Origin: Vandammella animalimorsus
GTDB taxonomy: Bacteria; Pseudomonadota; Gammaproteobacteria; Burkholderiales; Burkholderiaceae_C
DNA length: 64,000 bases
Reading direction: 5' to 3'
Assembly: GCF_002285265.1 (NCBI RefSeq)
Contig: NZ_NSJB01000001.1
Coordinates: 434,001 to 498,000, forward strand
The position numbers were made by a program, and so were the translations under genes. Shown here one piece after another: positions 9,626-18,608 of this stretch; the first letter of the stretch is position 1; each line of letters starts with the position of its first letter. The notes below the pieces were generated by a model that was given only the letters and a program-made list of their open reading frames with translations, did no database searches and was not told the origin of the DNA.

Positions 9626-9673
9626 GGGCGGCAATGGTGGGGGCGGCAGTCTAAACCAATGATGAATTCTTGC

Positions 9674-9691
9674 TTCAGGCGGTGTTTAGGC
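9674..9691 (+). promoter_or_regulatory. candidate response-regulator box, 11-bp direct repeat
   Basis: TTCAGGC (9674-9680) and TTTAGGC (9685-9691) repeat with an 11-bp period, the usual architecture for OmpR/PhoP-type regulators. The pair sits 10 bases upstream of a weak -10-like CACAAT (9701-9706), so it would take the place of a -35 box for the PepSY gene starting at 9774. The divergent operon encoding such a regulator begins on the other side. By-eye assignment. Confidence 0.5.
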
Positions 9692-9773
9692 AGGGGTTTT
9701 CACAATCGTCCCCATGCCATTTGCAAAGCTGCAGCAAGGCTGCATTCACACCTCTGAAAGAAAGGAAACCCAT

Positions 9774-10472
9774 ATGAACACCGCATTCCCGTTTGCCCTG
9801 AACACTGTGCGCGCCCGCCGCGCTGGCGCCCTGCTGGCCGCTGCGCTGCTGGCCGGCGCGGCGCAGGCCGCAGGCAATGCCTCGCAGGCGCTGCAGGCCA
9901 TGACGGCCCAGGGCTATGTGGCCATCCACGATCTGGAATTCAAGCACCAGCACTGGACGGCCGAGGCCACGACCCAGGGCGGCACGCGCGTGCAGCTGCT
10001 GCTCGACGGCGCCGGCCGCGTGGCCGAAGTGGGCAACCCCGCCAGCCAGGCGCAGATCGCCTCGGTGCAGGACGTGCTGCAGCGCCTGCACAGCCTGGGC
10101 TACCAGCAGGTGCACGACGTGGAGATGGACGACGGCTTCTGGACGGCCGACGCCATCAACCGCCGTGGCGTGCCCGTGGATTTGACGCTGCACCCGGTGA
10201 CGCTGGAGCTGCTCAGCGAGGTGGGCGATGACGAGCGCCACCGGTCGCCAGTTGCGCCGCAGGTGCAGCCGCCGGCCTTGGGCCCGCAGGGCATTCTGCC
10301 GGCCAGCGAGGTGATTGCGCGCCTGCAGCGCGCGGGCTACCGCCACATTCACGATCTGGACTTCGACGACGGCTATTGGGAGGCCGAGGCCATCAACCCG
10401 GCCGGGCTGCGGGTCGATCTGCGCCTGGATCCGCGCACCGGCGCCGTGCTGCGCGAAAAGCGCGACGACTGA
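9774..10472 (+). CDS. secreted protein with three PepSY-like repeats
   Basis: 232 residues from an ATG preceded by GAAAGGAAA. The signal peptide runs to about residue 36 (ALLAAALLAGAAQAAG). Three repeats of ~60 residues follow, each with the pattern GYxxIHDLEF/VEM/LDF, then a W-T/E-A-E/D-A core: HDLEFKHQHWTAEA, HDVEMDDGFWTADAIN and HDLDFDDGYWEAEAIN. The last ends in RLDPRTGAVLREKRDD, a C-terminus of the same type as DPHNAAVLRQKRKE in the divergent gene, which indicates common origin. Periplasmic location expected. Likely target of the neighbouring two-component system because of the direct repeat in its promoter. A strong hairpin terminator follows at 10541. Confidence 0.85.
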   Translation: MNTAFPFALNTVRARRAGALLAAALLAGAAQAAGNASQALQAMTAQGYVAIHDLEFKHQHWTAEATTQGGTRVQLLLDGAGRVAEVGNPASQAQIASVQDVLQRLHSLGYQQVHDVEMDDGFWTADAINRRGVPVDLTLHPVTLELLSEVGDDERHRSPVAPQVQPPALGPQGILPASEVIARLQRAGYRHIHDLDFDDGYWEAEAINPAGLRVDLRLDPRTGAVLREKRDD

Positions 10473-10540
10473 TTGGATGGAGGGCGCAGCCGGGGCGGCC
10501 TGATCGCCCCGCGCATTGCCAAGCCCCAGACAAGCCCCAG

Positions 10541-10585
10541 CCAAGCCCCCAGGCAAAGGCCTCTTTGCCTGGGGGCTTTGGTTTT
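10541..10585 (+). terminator. intrinsic terminator after PepSY gene
   Basis: Left arm CCAAGCCCCCAGGCAAA (10541-10557) pairs with TTTGCCTGGGGGCTTTGG (10564-10581) with one bulged base. The hairpin is followed by a short T-run in GTTTTGGG. Confidence 0.75.
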
Positions 10586-10721
10586 GGGATTGTTGAGATT
10601 GAGGGTTGGTTGAGATTGGGTGTTGCGGAGGTGTTTTCGGTCAAAAAACCGCTTGGCCAACCCAATTTCAAAACCCCTTGTCTGCGCCAGAAAAAAGCGC
10701 CGGTGCTACTGGTTTTCATCA

Positions 10722-10763
10722 AGGGTTAACTCCAATGGGTTGATGGGTTAACCCTCCTACAAT
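10722..10763 (+). promoter_or_regulatory. putA promoter region with GGGTTAAC palindromes
   Basis: AGGGTTAAC (10722-10730) and the palindrome GGGTTAACCC (10745-10754), with GGGTTGAT between them, form three related 8-mers. A -10-like TACAAT lies at 10758-10763, 35 bases before the putA ATG. PutA has its own ribbon-helix-helix domain and represses its gene in several bacteria, so these are candidate PutA operators. The motif differs from the GTTGCA type known in E. coli, so this is inference. Confidence 0.5.
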
Positions 10764-10798
10764 CCTGGGCCTGTCAAGGTTTGGATGGGTGAAACGCC

Positions 10799-13700
10799 AT
10801 GGGAACAACGCTGGGCATCAAGGTCGATGAAAGCATTCGTGATCGCCTGCGCCAGGCGGCGCAGCAGTTGGGCTGCTCGCCGCACTGGCTGCACAAGCAG
10901 GCGCTGCTGGCCTATATCGAGGCCATCGAAAAAGGCGTGCTGCCGCCGGAGCTGGCCTATTGGCAGCAGCAGGGCCAGGGCGCGGCGCAGCCCAGTGGCG
11001 ATGCCGAGGCGGCGGCCTTGCCGGCCTTGGTGGAGAGCAGCGCGCCGTTTCTGGCCCTGGCGCAGGATGTGCAGCCGCAATCGGTGCTGCGCGCGGCCAT
11101 CACGGCCGCCTACCGCCGCCCGGAGACCGAGTGTCTGCCGGTGCTGATCGAGGCCGCCCGCGCCCAGCAACCCGAGCAGGTGCGCGCGCTGGCCACGCGC
11201 CTGGCGCAGGCGCTGCGCGCCAAGCGCCTCAAGCGCAGCGGCGGGGTGGAGGCGCTGGTGCAGGAGTATTCGCTCTCCAGCCAGGAGGGGGTGGCGCTGA
11301 TGTGCCTGGCCGAGGCGCTGCTGCGCATCCCCGACCGGGCCACGCGCGATGCGCTGATCCGCGACAAGATCAGCCAGGGCGACTGGAAGGCCCATGCCGA
11401 TTCGCCCTCGATGTTCGTCAATGCCGCCACCTGGGGGCTGATGATCACCGGCAAGCTGGTGGCCGTGCACAGCGAGCGCAGCCTGGGCGCGGCGCTCACG
11501 CGCCTGATCGCCAAGGGCGGCGAGCCGCTGATCCGCCAGGGCGTGAATACGGCCATGCGCATGATGGGCGAGCAGTTCGTCACCGGCCAGAGCATTGCCG
11601 CAGCGCTGGCCAACAGCCGCAAGTGGGAGGAAAAAGGCTTTCGCTACTCCTACGACATGCTGGGCGAGGCCGCAGCCACCGAGGCCGATGCGCTGCGCTA
11701 CCTGCAGTCCTACGAGCAGGCCATTCACGCCATCGGCAAGGCCGCGCAGGGCCGGGGCATTTACGAGGGGCCGGGCATCTCGGTCAAGCTCTCGGCGCTG
11801 CACCCGCGCTACAGCCGCGCGCAGCGCGAGCGCGTCATGCAGCAGCTCTACCCGCGCCTGCTGGCGCTGGTGCAGCTGGCGCGGCAGTACGACGTGGGCC
11901 TGAACATCGACGCCGAGGAGGCCGACCGGTTGGAGCTTTCGCTGGATTTGCTCGAACGCCTGTGCCTGGAGCCCAGCCTGGCGGGCTGGAATGGCATTGG
12001 CTTTGTCGTGCAGGCCTATCAGAAGCGCGCGCCCTTCGTGCTCGACTGGCTGATCGAGCTGGCGCGGCGCAGCCGCCGCCGGCTGATGCTGCGGCTGGTC
12101 AAGGGCGCTTACTGGGACAGCGAGATCAAGCGCGCCCAGCTCGACGGCCTGGAAGGCTACCCCGTCTACACCCGCAAGCTGCACACCGACGTGGCTTACC
12201 TGGCCTGCGCGCGCAAGCTGCTGGCCGCGCCCGATGCGGTGTTCCCGCAGTTCGCCTCGCACAACGCGCAGACCCTGGCCAGCATCTACCACATGGCCGG
12301 GCAGAACTACTACCCCGGCCAGTACGAATTCCAGTGCCTGCACGGCATGGGCGAGGCGCTGTATGAAGAGGTCGTCGGCCCCGTGGCGCAGGGCAAGCTC
12401 GGGCGGCCCTGCCGCATCTACGCGCCGGTAGGCTCGCACGAAACCCTGCTGGCCTACCTGGTGCGGCGCTTGCTGGAAAACGGCGCCAACAGCTCCTTCG
12501 TGCATCAGATCGGCGACGAGTCCATCCCCATCGAGCAGCTGGTGGCCGACCCCGTGCAGGCCGCGCTGCAACTGCAGCCGCTGGGCCGCCCGCACGAGCG
12601 CATCGCGCTGCCGGTGGACTTGTACCAGCGCCAGGGGCGGCGCAACTCCATGGGCCTGGACTTGAGCAACGAGCAGCGCCTGGGCTCGCTCTCGGCCGCG
12701 CTGCTGGCCAGCGCCGAGCAGCGCTGGCTGGCGCAGCCGGCCGGCGCCGCTGGCGATGACGTGCAGGGCGCCCCAGCGCTGCAGGAAGTGCGCAACCCGG
12801 CCGACCGCTTCGACCTCGTCGGCCATGTGCGCATGGCTACGCCCGAGCAGGCCCAGCAGGCCGTGGCGCGCGCCGTGGCCGCCGCGCCCATCTGGCAGGC
12901 CACGCCCGTGGCCGAGCGCGCCCAGGCCCTGCTGCGCGCGGCGCAGTGGCTGGAGGACCAGTTGCAGCCGCTGATGGGCCTGCTGGTGCGCGAGGCCGGC
13001 AAATCCCTGCCCAACGCCATCGCCGAGGTGCGCGAGGCCGTGGACTTTCTGCGCTACTACGCGCGCCAGGCCGAGGAGGGCTGGCAGCTGGGGCTGCAGC
13101 CGCCGCCGGCCCAGGGCGGCGCGCCCGCTGCATCTGGCCTGCAGGCGCTGCCGCCCGCGCAGCCGCTGCAAGGCGCGCCGCTGGGGCCGGTGCTGTGCAT
13201 CAGCCCCTGGAACTTCCCGCTGGCCATCTTCGTTGGCCAGATTGCTGCGGCGCTGGCGGCGGGCAACGTGGTGCTGGCCAAGCCGGCCGAGCAAACCTGC
13301 CTGATCGCCGCCCAGGCCGTGGCCTTGCTGCACCGCGCCGGCGTGCCCGCCGACGCCCTGCAGTTGCTGCCCGGGCCGGGCGAGACCGTGGGCGCGGCGC
13401 TGGTGGCGCACCCTGAGGTCAAGGCCGTGGTGTTCACCGGCTCCACCGCCGTGGCACAGACCATCCAACGCAGCCTGGCCGCGCGGCTGGACGAGCACGG
13501 CAGGCCCATCCCCCTCATTGCCGAGACCGGCGGCATCAATGCCATGGTGGTCGACTCCTCGGCGCTGGCCGAGCAAGTCGTGGCCGACGTGCTCAGCTCG
13601 GCCTTCGACTCAGCCGGGCAGCGCTGCTCGGCGCTGCGCCTGCTGTGCGTGCAGGAGGACTGCGCCGAGCGCCTGCTGCAGATGCTGCGCGGCGCCATGC

Positions 13701-14749
13701 AGGAGCTGCGCGTGGGCCGGCCCGATCAGCTCAACACCGACGTCGGCCCGGTGATCGACGCCCAGGCCCAGACCGAGATCGAGCAATACGTGGCGCAGAT
13801 GCGCGAGACCGGCTTTGGCGTGCAGCGCCTGCAGCTCGATGCCGTGTGCCGCCAGGGCACTTTCGTGGCCCCCACGCTGATCGAGGTGCAGCGCGTGGCC
13901 GACGTACAGCGCGAAGTGTTCGGCCCGGTGCTGCACGTGCTGCGCTACCCGCGCAGCGACTTCGATGCGCTGCTTGCGCAAATCAATGCCTTGGGCTTTG
14001 GTTTGACCTTTGGCGTGCACACCCGGCTGGACGAAACCATCGCCCAGGTCAGCGCGCGCATTCACGCCGGCAATCTCTACGTCAACCGCAACATCGTTGG
14101 CGCGGTGGTCGGCGTGCAGCCCTTTGGCGGCGAGGGCCTCTCGGGCACCGGCCCCAAGGCCGGCGGGCCGCTGTACCTGCCGCGCCTGGTGCGCGGGCCG
14201 CAGCCTGGCGCGCAAGTGCTGCGCCCCGGCGCAGAGTGGACGCTGCAAGGCCCCACTGGCGAACTCAACCGCTACCGCTTGCTGCCGCGCGGCCAGGTCT
14301 GGTGCCTGCCGCGCAGCTTGCTGGGCTTGCAGCGCCAGTGGCTGGCCTGCGCGCAATCGGGCAATGGCATGGTGCTGGCCGACACCCAGGCGCTGCGCGC
14401 CCTGTACGCGCAATGGATGCAAGGGACGGCGCAAGGGACGCCGCCGCCCGGCCATGCCGCGCAGGACGTGGCGCTGCATTGGTGCCGCCCTGAGGAGATC
14501 GCCGCGCTGCCGCTGCAGGCTGCGCTGTTCGAGGGCGATGCCGACGAGCTGCTGGCCTTCCAAACTGAAGCCGCCCAGCGCAGCGGCCCGCTGCTGGCAG
14601 TGCAGGGCCTGAGCGCTGAAGAACTGGCCCAGGGCGCGCACTACCGCCACGAGCGCCTGCTGCGCGAAGTGGCCATCAGCATCAACACGGCCGCTGCTGG
14701 CGGCAATGCCAGCCTGATGAGCATCGACGCGCCATCAGGGCATGGCTGA
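10799..14749 (+). CDS. putA: trifunctional PutA: repressor, proline dehydrogenase, glutamate semialdehyde dehydrogenase
   Basis: 1316 residues, full length for a three-function PutA. The N-terminus GIKVDESIRDRLRQAA (residues ~6-45) is a ribbon-helix-helix DNA-binding domain. The proline dehydrogenase domain (~180-560) has NIDAEEADRLELSLDLL and RLVKGAYWDSEIKRAQ, the FAD/substrate region. The aldehyde dehydrogenase domain (~650-1130) has SPWNFPLAIF, ETGGINAM with the general-base Glu and SAGQRCSALR with the catalytic Cys. A C-terminal ALDH-like extension follows. It oxidises proline to glutamate, passing electrons to quinone and NAD at the inner membrane. Palindromes upstream are candidate operators. 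Monocistronic here. Confidence 0.97.
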   Translation: MGTTLGIKVDESIRDRLRQAAQQLGCSPHWLHKQALLAYIEAIEKGVLPPELAYWQQQGQGAAQPSGDAEAAALPALVESSAPFLALAQDVQPQSVLRAAITAAYRRPETECLPVLIEAARAQQPEQVRALATRLAQALRAKRLKRSGGVEALVQEYSLSSQEGVALMCLAEALLRIPDRATRDALIRDKISQGDWKAHADSPSMFVNAATWGLMITGKLVAVHSERSLGAALTRLIAKGGEPLIRQGVNTAMRMMGEQFVTGQSIAAALANSRKWEEKGFRYSYDMLGEAAATEADALRYLQSYEQAIHAIGKAAQGRGIYEGPGISVKLSALHPRYSRAQRERVMQQLYPRLLALVQLARQYDVGLNIDAEEADRLELSLDLLERLCLEPSLAGWNGIGFVVQAYQKRAPFVLDWLIELARRSRRRLMLRLVKGAYWDSEIKRAQLDGLEGYPVYTRKLHTDVAYLACARKLLAAPDAVFPQFASHNAQTLASIYHMAGQNYYPGQYEFQCLHGMGEALYEEVVGPVAQGKLGRPCRIYAPVGSHETLLAYLVRRLLENGANSSFVHQIGDESIPIEQLVADPVQAALQLQPLGRPHERIALPVDLYQRQGRRNSMGLDLSNEQRLGSLSAALLASAEQRWLAQPAGAAGDDVQGAPALQEVRNPADRFDLVGHVRMATPEQAQQAVARAVAAAPIWQATPVAERAQALLRAAQWLEDQLQPLMGLLVREAGKSLPNAIAEVREAVDFLRYYARQAEEGWQLGLQPPPAQGGAPAASGLQALPPAQPLQGAPLGPVLCISPWNFPLAIFVGQIAAALAAGNVVLAKPAEQTCLIAAQAVALLHRAGVPADALQLLPGPGETVGAALVAHPEVKAVVFTGSTAVAQTIQRSLAARLDEHGRPIPLIAETGGINAMVVDSSALAEQVVADVLSSAFDSAGQRCSALRLLCVQEDCAERLLQMLRGAMQELRVGRPDQLNTDVGPVIDAQAQTEIEQYVAQMRETGFGVQRLQLDAVCRQGTFVAPTLIEVQRVADVQREVFGPVLHVLRYPRSDFDALLAQINALGFGLTFGVHTRLDETIAQVSARIHAGNLYVNRNIVGAVVGVQPFGGEGLSGTGPKAGGPLYLPRLVRGPQPGAQVLRPGAEWTLQGPTGELNRYRLLPRGQVWCLPRSLLGLQRQWLACAQSGNGMVLADTQALRALYAQWMQGTAQGTPPPGHAAQDVALHWCRPEEIAALPLQAALFEGDADELLAFQTEAAQRSGPLLAVQGLSAEELAQGAHYRHERLLREVAISINTAAAGGNASLMSIDAPSGHG

Positions 14750-14845
14750 GGGTTTGATCAAGATCACGGTGTGAATGAGAAGAAGTGTTTGGGCATGGCC
14801 TGCAAAGCGCAAAAAGCAGCCCTGGCCCATCCTGCCTTTTGGAGA

Positions 14846-15349
14846 TTATTTCGATAAGGACAAGCTCTGCGCCTCCTCCTCCAGGCGGCGCAGCTTGGCT
14901 GTCATGGCATCGGCCTTTTTTTGGCATTGTTGTGTGATCTCATGCATTTTTCTGGCATTCAATATGGCGACATTTTTCATGTAATAGATCTTGCTGCTCT
15001 CTAGATCGGAAATGGCTTGATTGCATTTCTCGCTGTCTGCGGCAATCTTTCTTTTGAGGTTGGGAATCAGGTAATTTTCCAAATCATGCAGTCGCCGCTT
15101 GTTTTGGCTGGCGCGGATTTGCTGGCGCAGCTTCTCGGCTTGGGTTGTTTGTGGCTGGACACCTTGACCATCTGATGGTTGCTGCGATGGGCTGGTCGAG
15201 GTAATCGCTATTTTTTGTGAGTTTTCCCCGCAGGGAATCTGGCTGTAGGTATTTCCGCATTTGTAAACTTGTGAGCCTGCAGCTTCAGCGAGAGCAATCA
15301 GCAATGCGCCGGTCAAGAAATTTTTGTGGCAAAAATTCAATGAAGGCAT
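14846..15349 (-). CDS. secreted DUF4124-like protein, tandem paralogue 1
   Basis: 167 residues with a signal peptide (~1-25) and, right after it, VYKCGNTYSQIPCG, resembling the start of the DUF4124 family. The rest is a charged, probably helical region ending in QCQKKADAMTAKLRRLEEEA and the short tail SLSLSK. Its C-terminal 26 residues are identical to those of the neighbour at 15472, and the ~20 bases after both stops are also nearly the same, so a recent tandem duplication is clear. Expected in the periplasm; no function known to me. The start is preceded by GGGGAATCAAA, like its paralogue. Confidence 0.78.
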   Translation of the reverse strand: MPSLNFCHKNFLTGALLIALAEAAGSQVYKCGNTYSQIPCGENSQKIAITSTSPSQQPSDGQGVQPQTTQAEKLRQQIRASQNKRRLHDLENYLIPNLKRKIAADSEKCNQAISDLESSKIYYMKNVAILNARKMHEITQQCQKKADAMTAKLRRLEEEAQSLSLSK

Positions 15350-15471
15350 TTTGATTCCCCGAGAAGTCTCTTGTTTTGGATGTTGAAAAATTCTGTCTTA
15401 TGATGAATGCTTGTAAAAATGCAGGCAGCAAGAGGCAAGAAGGCAGCCCTATGCCGCCGACTTCTTGGAAA

Positions 15472-15981
15472 TTATTTTGATAAGGACAAGCTCTGCGCCT
15501 CTTCCTCCAGGCGGCGCAGCTTGGCCGTCATGGCATCGGCCTTCTTTTGGCATTGATTGAGCATTTCTTCCATTTCTTTTTTGTTTTGCTTGGCCACATT
15601 TTTCAGCCAATAGATTTTGCTTCTGTCCCGATCAGAAATGGATTTCTCGCATGCCTCGGTGTCTGCGGCGATTTTTCGCCTCAGGTTGGGAATCAGATGG
15701 TTTTGCAAGTCATGCAGCCGCCGTTTGTCTTGGCTGGCGCGAATTTGCTGGTGCAGCTTCTCGGTTCGGCTCGTTGGCGTGTAGGAATCTTGGTGGTCCG
15801 TCTGTTGCGGCGATTGGTAGGCCGGAGTCACCACGATTTTTTCTGCATTGTGGCCGCAAGGGGTCTGGCTGTAGGTGTTGCCGCATTTGTACACTTGTAC
15901 TTGCGCGATCGTCACTCCAGCGAAAATGCTCAGGAATGCGCCTGCCAGGAATGGTTTGTGCAGAATGTTGGATGAAGTCAT
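15472..15981 (-). CDS. secreted DUF4124-like protein, tandem paralogue 2
   Basis: 169 residues from the ATG at 15981; this start aligns MTSSNILHKPFLAGAF with MPSLNFCHKNFLTGAL of the copy at 14846. Signal peptide to about residue 25, then VYKCGNTYSQTPCG. The middle differs from the paralogue while the helical C-terminal third is almost unchanged, so the middle has diverged faster. An in-frame ATG 11 codons earlier (16014) is possible but not supported by the alignment. Function unknown. Confidence 0.78.
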   Translation of the reverse strand: MTSSNILHKPFLAGAFLSIFAGVTIAQVQVYKCGNTYSQTPCGHNAEKIVVTPAYQSPQQTDHQDSYTPTSRTEKLHQQIRASQDKRRLHDLQNHLIPNLRRKIAADTEACEKSISDRDRSKIYWLKNVAKQNKKEMEEMLNQCQKKADAMTAKLRRLEEEAQSLSLSK

Positions 15982-16353
15982 CTTGAATCCATGGGGGTAT
16001 AAAAACATTTTCATTGATCAAGAATGAATTTGATTGGTATGGTTTTTGTATTTTGATTGGGCATTGAGGCAATGCTTTTGGAGCAATGCCGAGCTGCCCC
16101 GAAGGGGCTGCTGCAAAGCGGCCTTTGGATTTTTCACCTTTTCGCAATATGCCGCAAGGCATTTGTGGCCATGGAGGGATTACGGCTGCCTCTGAAGGCC
16201 GGATGGCAGGGCGAGGGCATCCTCGCTTTCCCTATGAGCGCGCCTTGGCTATGCCTGCGGCGCACCCCGTCAAGGCCATAATCGCTTCCCTCATTGCCAT
16301 GCCTGCGGCCATGCCCGTGGGCTTTTCACCTTGCATCAAAGGAGTCAACGACC
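15982..16353 (+). other. intergenic region upstream of livK
   Basis: 372 bases without a supported gene. It is A/T-rich near 16000-16060, then GC-rich with an ATGCCTGCGGC motif repeated at 16251 and 16300 and a CATAAT hexamer at 16277-16282 that has no good -35 partner. It must hold the livK promoter, but I cannot place it. Confidence 0.4.
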
Positions 16354-17496
16354 ATGAAGACGACATTCAAACTGCTGGCGACCAGCATGGCCGCAGCCTG
16401 TGCGCTGGCCGCCCCGGCCCAGGCCGAGACCGTGCGCCTGGGCTTTGCCGCGCCGCTGACGGGCCCGCAGGCCCACTATGGCGAAGACATGCGCAACGGC
16501 CTGCAGCTGGCGCTGGAGGAGGCCAATGCGCAGGGCATCGAGCTCGATGGCTCCAAGGCCCAGTTCGAACTGGTCTCCAAGGACGACCAGGCCGACCCGC
16601 GCACGGCCGTGCAGGTCGCCCAGCAAATCGTCGATGAGGGCGTGCAGGGCGTGTTGGGGCACTTCAACTCGGGCACGACCATCCCGGCCTCGCGCATCTA
16701 CAACGACGCTGGCCTGCCGCAGATTGCCATGGCGACCTCGCCCGAGTACACCCAGCAGGGCTACGACACGACCTTCCGCATGATGACCAGCGACACCCAG
16801 CAGGGCGCGGCCGTGGGCGTGTTCATGGTCAAGGACCTGGGCGCCAAGAACATTGCCCTGATCGACGACCGCACCGCCTATGGCCAGGGCCTGACCGACC
16901 AGGTGGCCAAGGCCGTGCAGCGCGCCGGCGGCACCGTCGTGGCGCGCGAGTACACCACCGACAAGGCCAGCGATTTCACTGCCATCCTGACCAACATCAA
17001 GGCCAAGAACGCCGATGCGATCTTCTTTGGCGGGCTGGATGCGCAATCGGGCCCGATGCGCCGCCAGATGGCCACGCTGGAGATCAAGGCCCCGCTGGTC
17101 TCGGGCGAGATGACGCGCAGCGACACCTTCCTGCGCCTGGCCGGCGACACGGCCAACGGCACCTATGCCTCGCTGGCGGGCGTGCCCATCGACAGCATGG
17201 CCCAGGGCGGCAAGTTCGCTGAGGCCTACAAGAAGCGCTTCAACAAGGAGCCGGGCGTGTACTCGCCCTATGCCTACGACGGCGCCTGGAACATGATCAG
17301 CGCCATGCAGCAGGCCGGCTCGGCCAAGCCCGAGAAGTATTTGAGCAAGCTCGCCGGCCTCAAGCGCAGCGGCGCGACCAGCGAAAACATCGCCTACGAC
17401 GAGCGCGGCGACCTCAATGAGGTGTCGGTGACCATCTACCAAGTCAAGGACGGCAAGTGGGAAATGGTCAAGACCATGGTGGATTCGGCCAAATAA
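16354..17496 (+). CDS. livK: branched-chain amino acid ABC transporter, periplasmic binding protein
   Basis: 380 residues from the ATG at 16354, with AAAGGAG at 16338-16344 as ribosome site. Signal peptide MKTTFKLLATSMAAACALAA followed by PAQA-E cleavage. The mature protein is a type I periplasmic binding protein: VRLGFAAPLTGPQAHYGEDM, the ligand region GHFNSGTTIPAS and NAYDGAWN-type C-lobe (YAYDGAWNMI). It captures leucine, isoleucine, valine or related amino acids and delivers them to LivHM. First gene of livKHMGF; a hairpin after it probably limits transcription of the membrane and ATPase genes relative to this abundant protein. Confidence 0.95.
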   Translation: MKTTFKLLATSMAAACALAAPAQAETVRLGFAAPLTGPQAHYGEDMRNGLQLALEEANAQGIELDGSKAQFELVSKDDQADPRTAVQVAQQIVDEGVQGVLGHFNSGTTIPASRIYNDAGLPQIAMATSPEYTQQGYDTTFRMMTSDTQQGAAVGVFMVKDLGAKNIALIDDRTAYGQGLTDQVAKAVQRAGGTVVAREYTTDKASDFTAILTNIKAKNADAIFFGGLDAQSGPMRRQMATLEIKAPLVSGEMTRSDTFLRLAGDTANGTYASLAGVPIDSMAQGGKFAEAYKKRFNKEPGVYSPYAYDGAWNMISAMQQAGSAKPEKYLSKLAGLKRSGATSENIAYDERGDLNEVSVTIYQVKDGKWEMVKTMVDSAK

Positions 17497-17526
17497 GCCC
17501 GCCGCCGCATTGACCTCAATGCACTG

Positions 17527-17573
17527 AGCTGCCCGCTGCCGCTGCGCACTTTGCGTGGCGGCAGCGGGCAGCT
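17527..17573 (+). terminator. hairpin between livK and livH (attenuator or mRNA stabiliser)
   Basis: A perfect 16-base stem, AGCTGCCCGCTGCCGC (17527-17542) with its complement at 17558-17573, whose 15-base loop can pair further (GCGCA with TGCGT). No long T-run follows, so partial termination or 3'-end stabilisation of the livK mRNA is more likely than full termination. Confidence 0.6.
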
Positions 17574-17678
17574 CTGATGGATGGGTTCGCCCTGGCAGCG
17601 CTTTTCTTTCGTCTTTTTTCTTCTCGTCGTTTTCTTCGCTGTGGCCGGCTGCGGCCCCGGGGCCTGGAGCGCTCCCGC

Positions 17679-18608
17679 ATGGATACCTTTTTGCAACAAA
17701 TCATCAACGGGCTGACGGTCGGCAGCGTCTATGCGCTGGTGGCGCTGGGCTACACCATGGTGTACGGCATCATCGGCCTGATCAACTTCGCGCATGGCGA
17801 TGTGGTCATGGTGGGCGCCATGGTGGCCACCAGCGTGGTGCTGGCGCTGGCCGGCGGCGGCGCGGCCTGGCCGGCGCTGGCGCTGCTGGGCCTGGCGCTG
17901 CTGGCGGCCATCCCGGTGTGCATGGCCATCGGCTGGACGGCCGAGCGCTACGCCTACCGCCCGCTGCGCCGCGCGCCACGGCTGGCGGCGCTCATCACCG
18001 CCATTGGCGTGTCCATCATCATCCAGAACCTGGCAATGATGTTCTGGGGGCGCGGCTATCTGAACTTCCCGCACGTCATCGAGCCGGTGGTGCTGCAGCT
18101 GGGCCAGGCGCGCATCAGCCTGCTGCAGATCGGCATCATCGCCAGCGCCGCGCTCATCATGGGCGCGCTGCTGCTGCTGGTGCTCAAGACTCGGCTGGGC
18201 ACGGCCATGCGCGCCACGGCGCAAAACCGCGAGGTGGCTGGGCTGATGGGCGTGAACATCAATACCGTGATCTCCGCTGCGTTCCTGATCGGCTCGGCCC
18301 TGGCGGCCGTGGCCGGCGTGATGATCACCGCCTACTACGGCGTGGCCCAGTACACCATGGGCTTCATGCTTGGCCTCAAGGCGTTCACGGCGGCGGTGCT
18401 CGGCGGCATCGGCAACCTGCCCGGGGCCATGCTCGGCGGGTTGCTGCTGGGCCTGATCGAGGCCCTGGGCGCGGGCTACATCGGCGATCTGACCGGCGGC
18501 GTGTTCGGCAGCCATTACCAGGACGTGTTCAGCTTCATCGTGCTGATCGCGGTATTGATTTTCCGCCCATCCGGTTTGCTGGGTGAGCGTGCAGGAGACC
18601 GGGCATGA
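17679..18608 (+). CDS. livH: branched-chain amino acid ABC permease LivH
   Basis: 309 residues from the ATG at 17679 (MDTFLQQIINGLTVGSVYAL), the usual start of the family; an upstream ATG at 17577 would add an atypical 34-residue extension. About eight hydrophobic segments. GIIGLINFAHGDVVMVGA and the C-terminal GGIGNLPGAMLGGLLLGLIE with the EAA-like ATPase-contact loop identify LivH. It forms the inner-membrane channel with LivM. The stop overlaps the livM start (ATGA), indicating coupled translation. Confidence 0.94.
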   Translation: MDTFLQQIINGLTVGSVYALVALGYTMVYGIIGLINFAHGDVVMVGAMVATSVVLALAGGGAAWPALALLGLALLAAIPVCMAIGWTAERYAYRPLRRAPRLAALITAIGVSIIIQNLAMMFWGRGYLNFPHVIEPVVLQLGQARISLLQIGIIASAALIMGALLLLVLKTRLGTAMRATAQNREVAGLMGVNINTVISAAFLIGSALAAVAGVMITAYYGVAQYTMGFMLGLKAFTAAVLGGIGNLPGAMLGGLLLGLIEALGAGYIGDLTGGVFGSHYQDVFSFIVLIAVLIFRPSGLLGERAGDRA

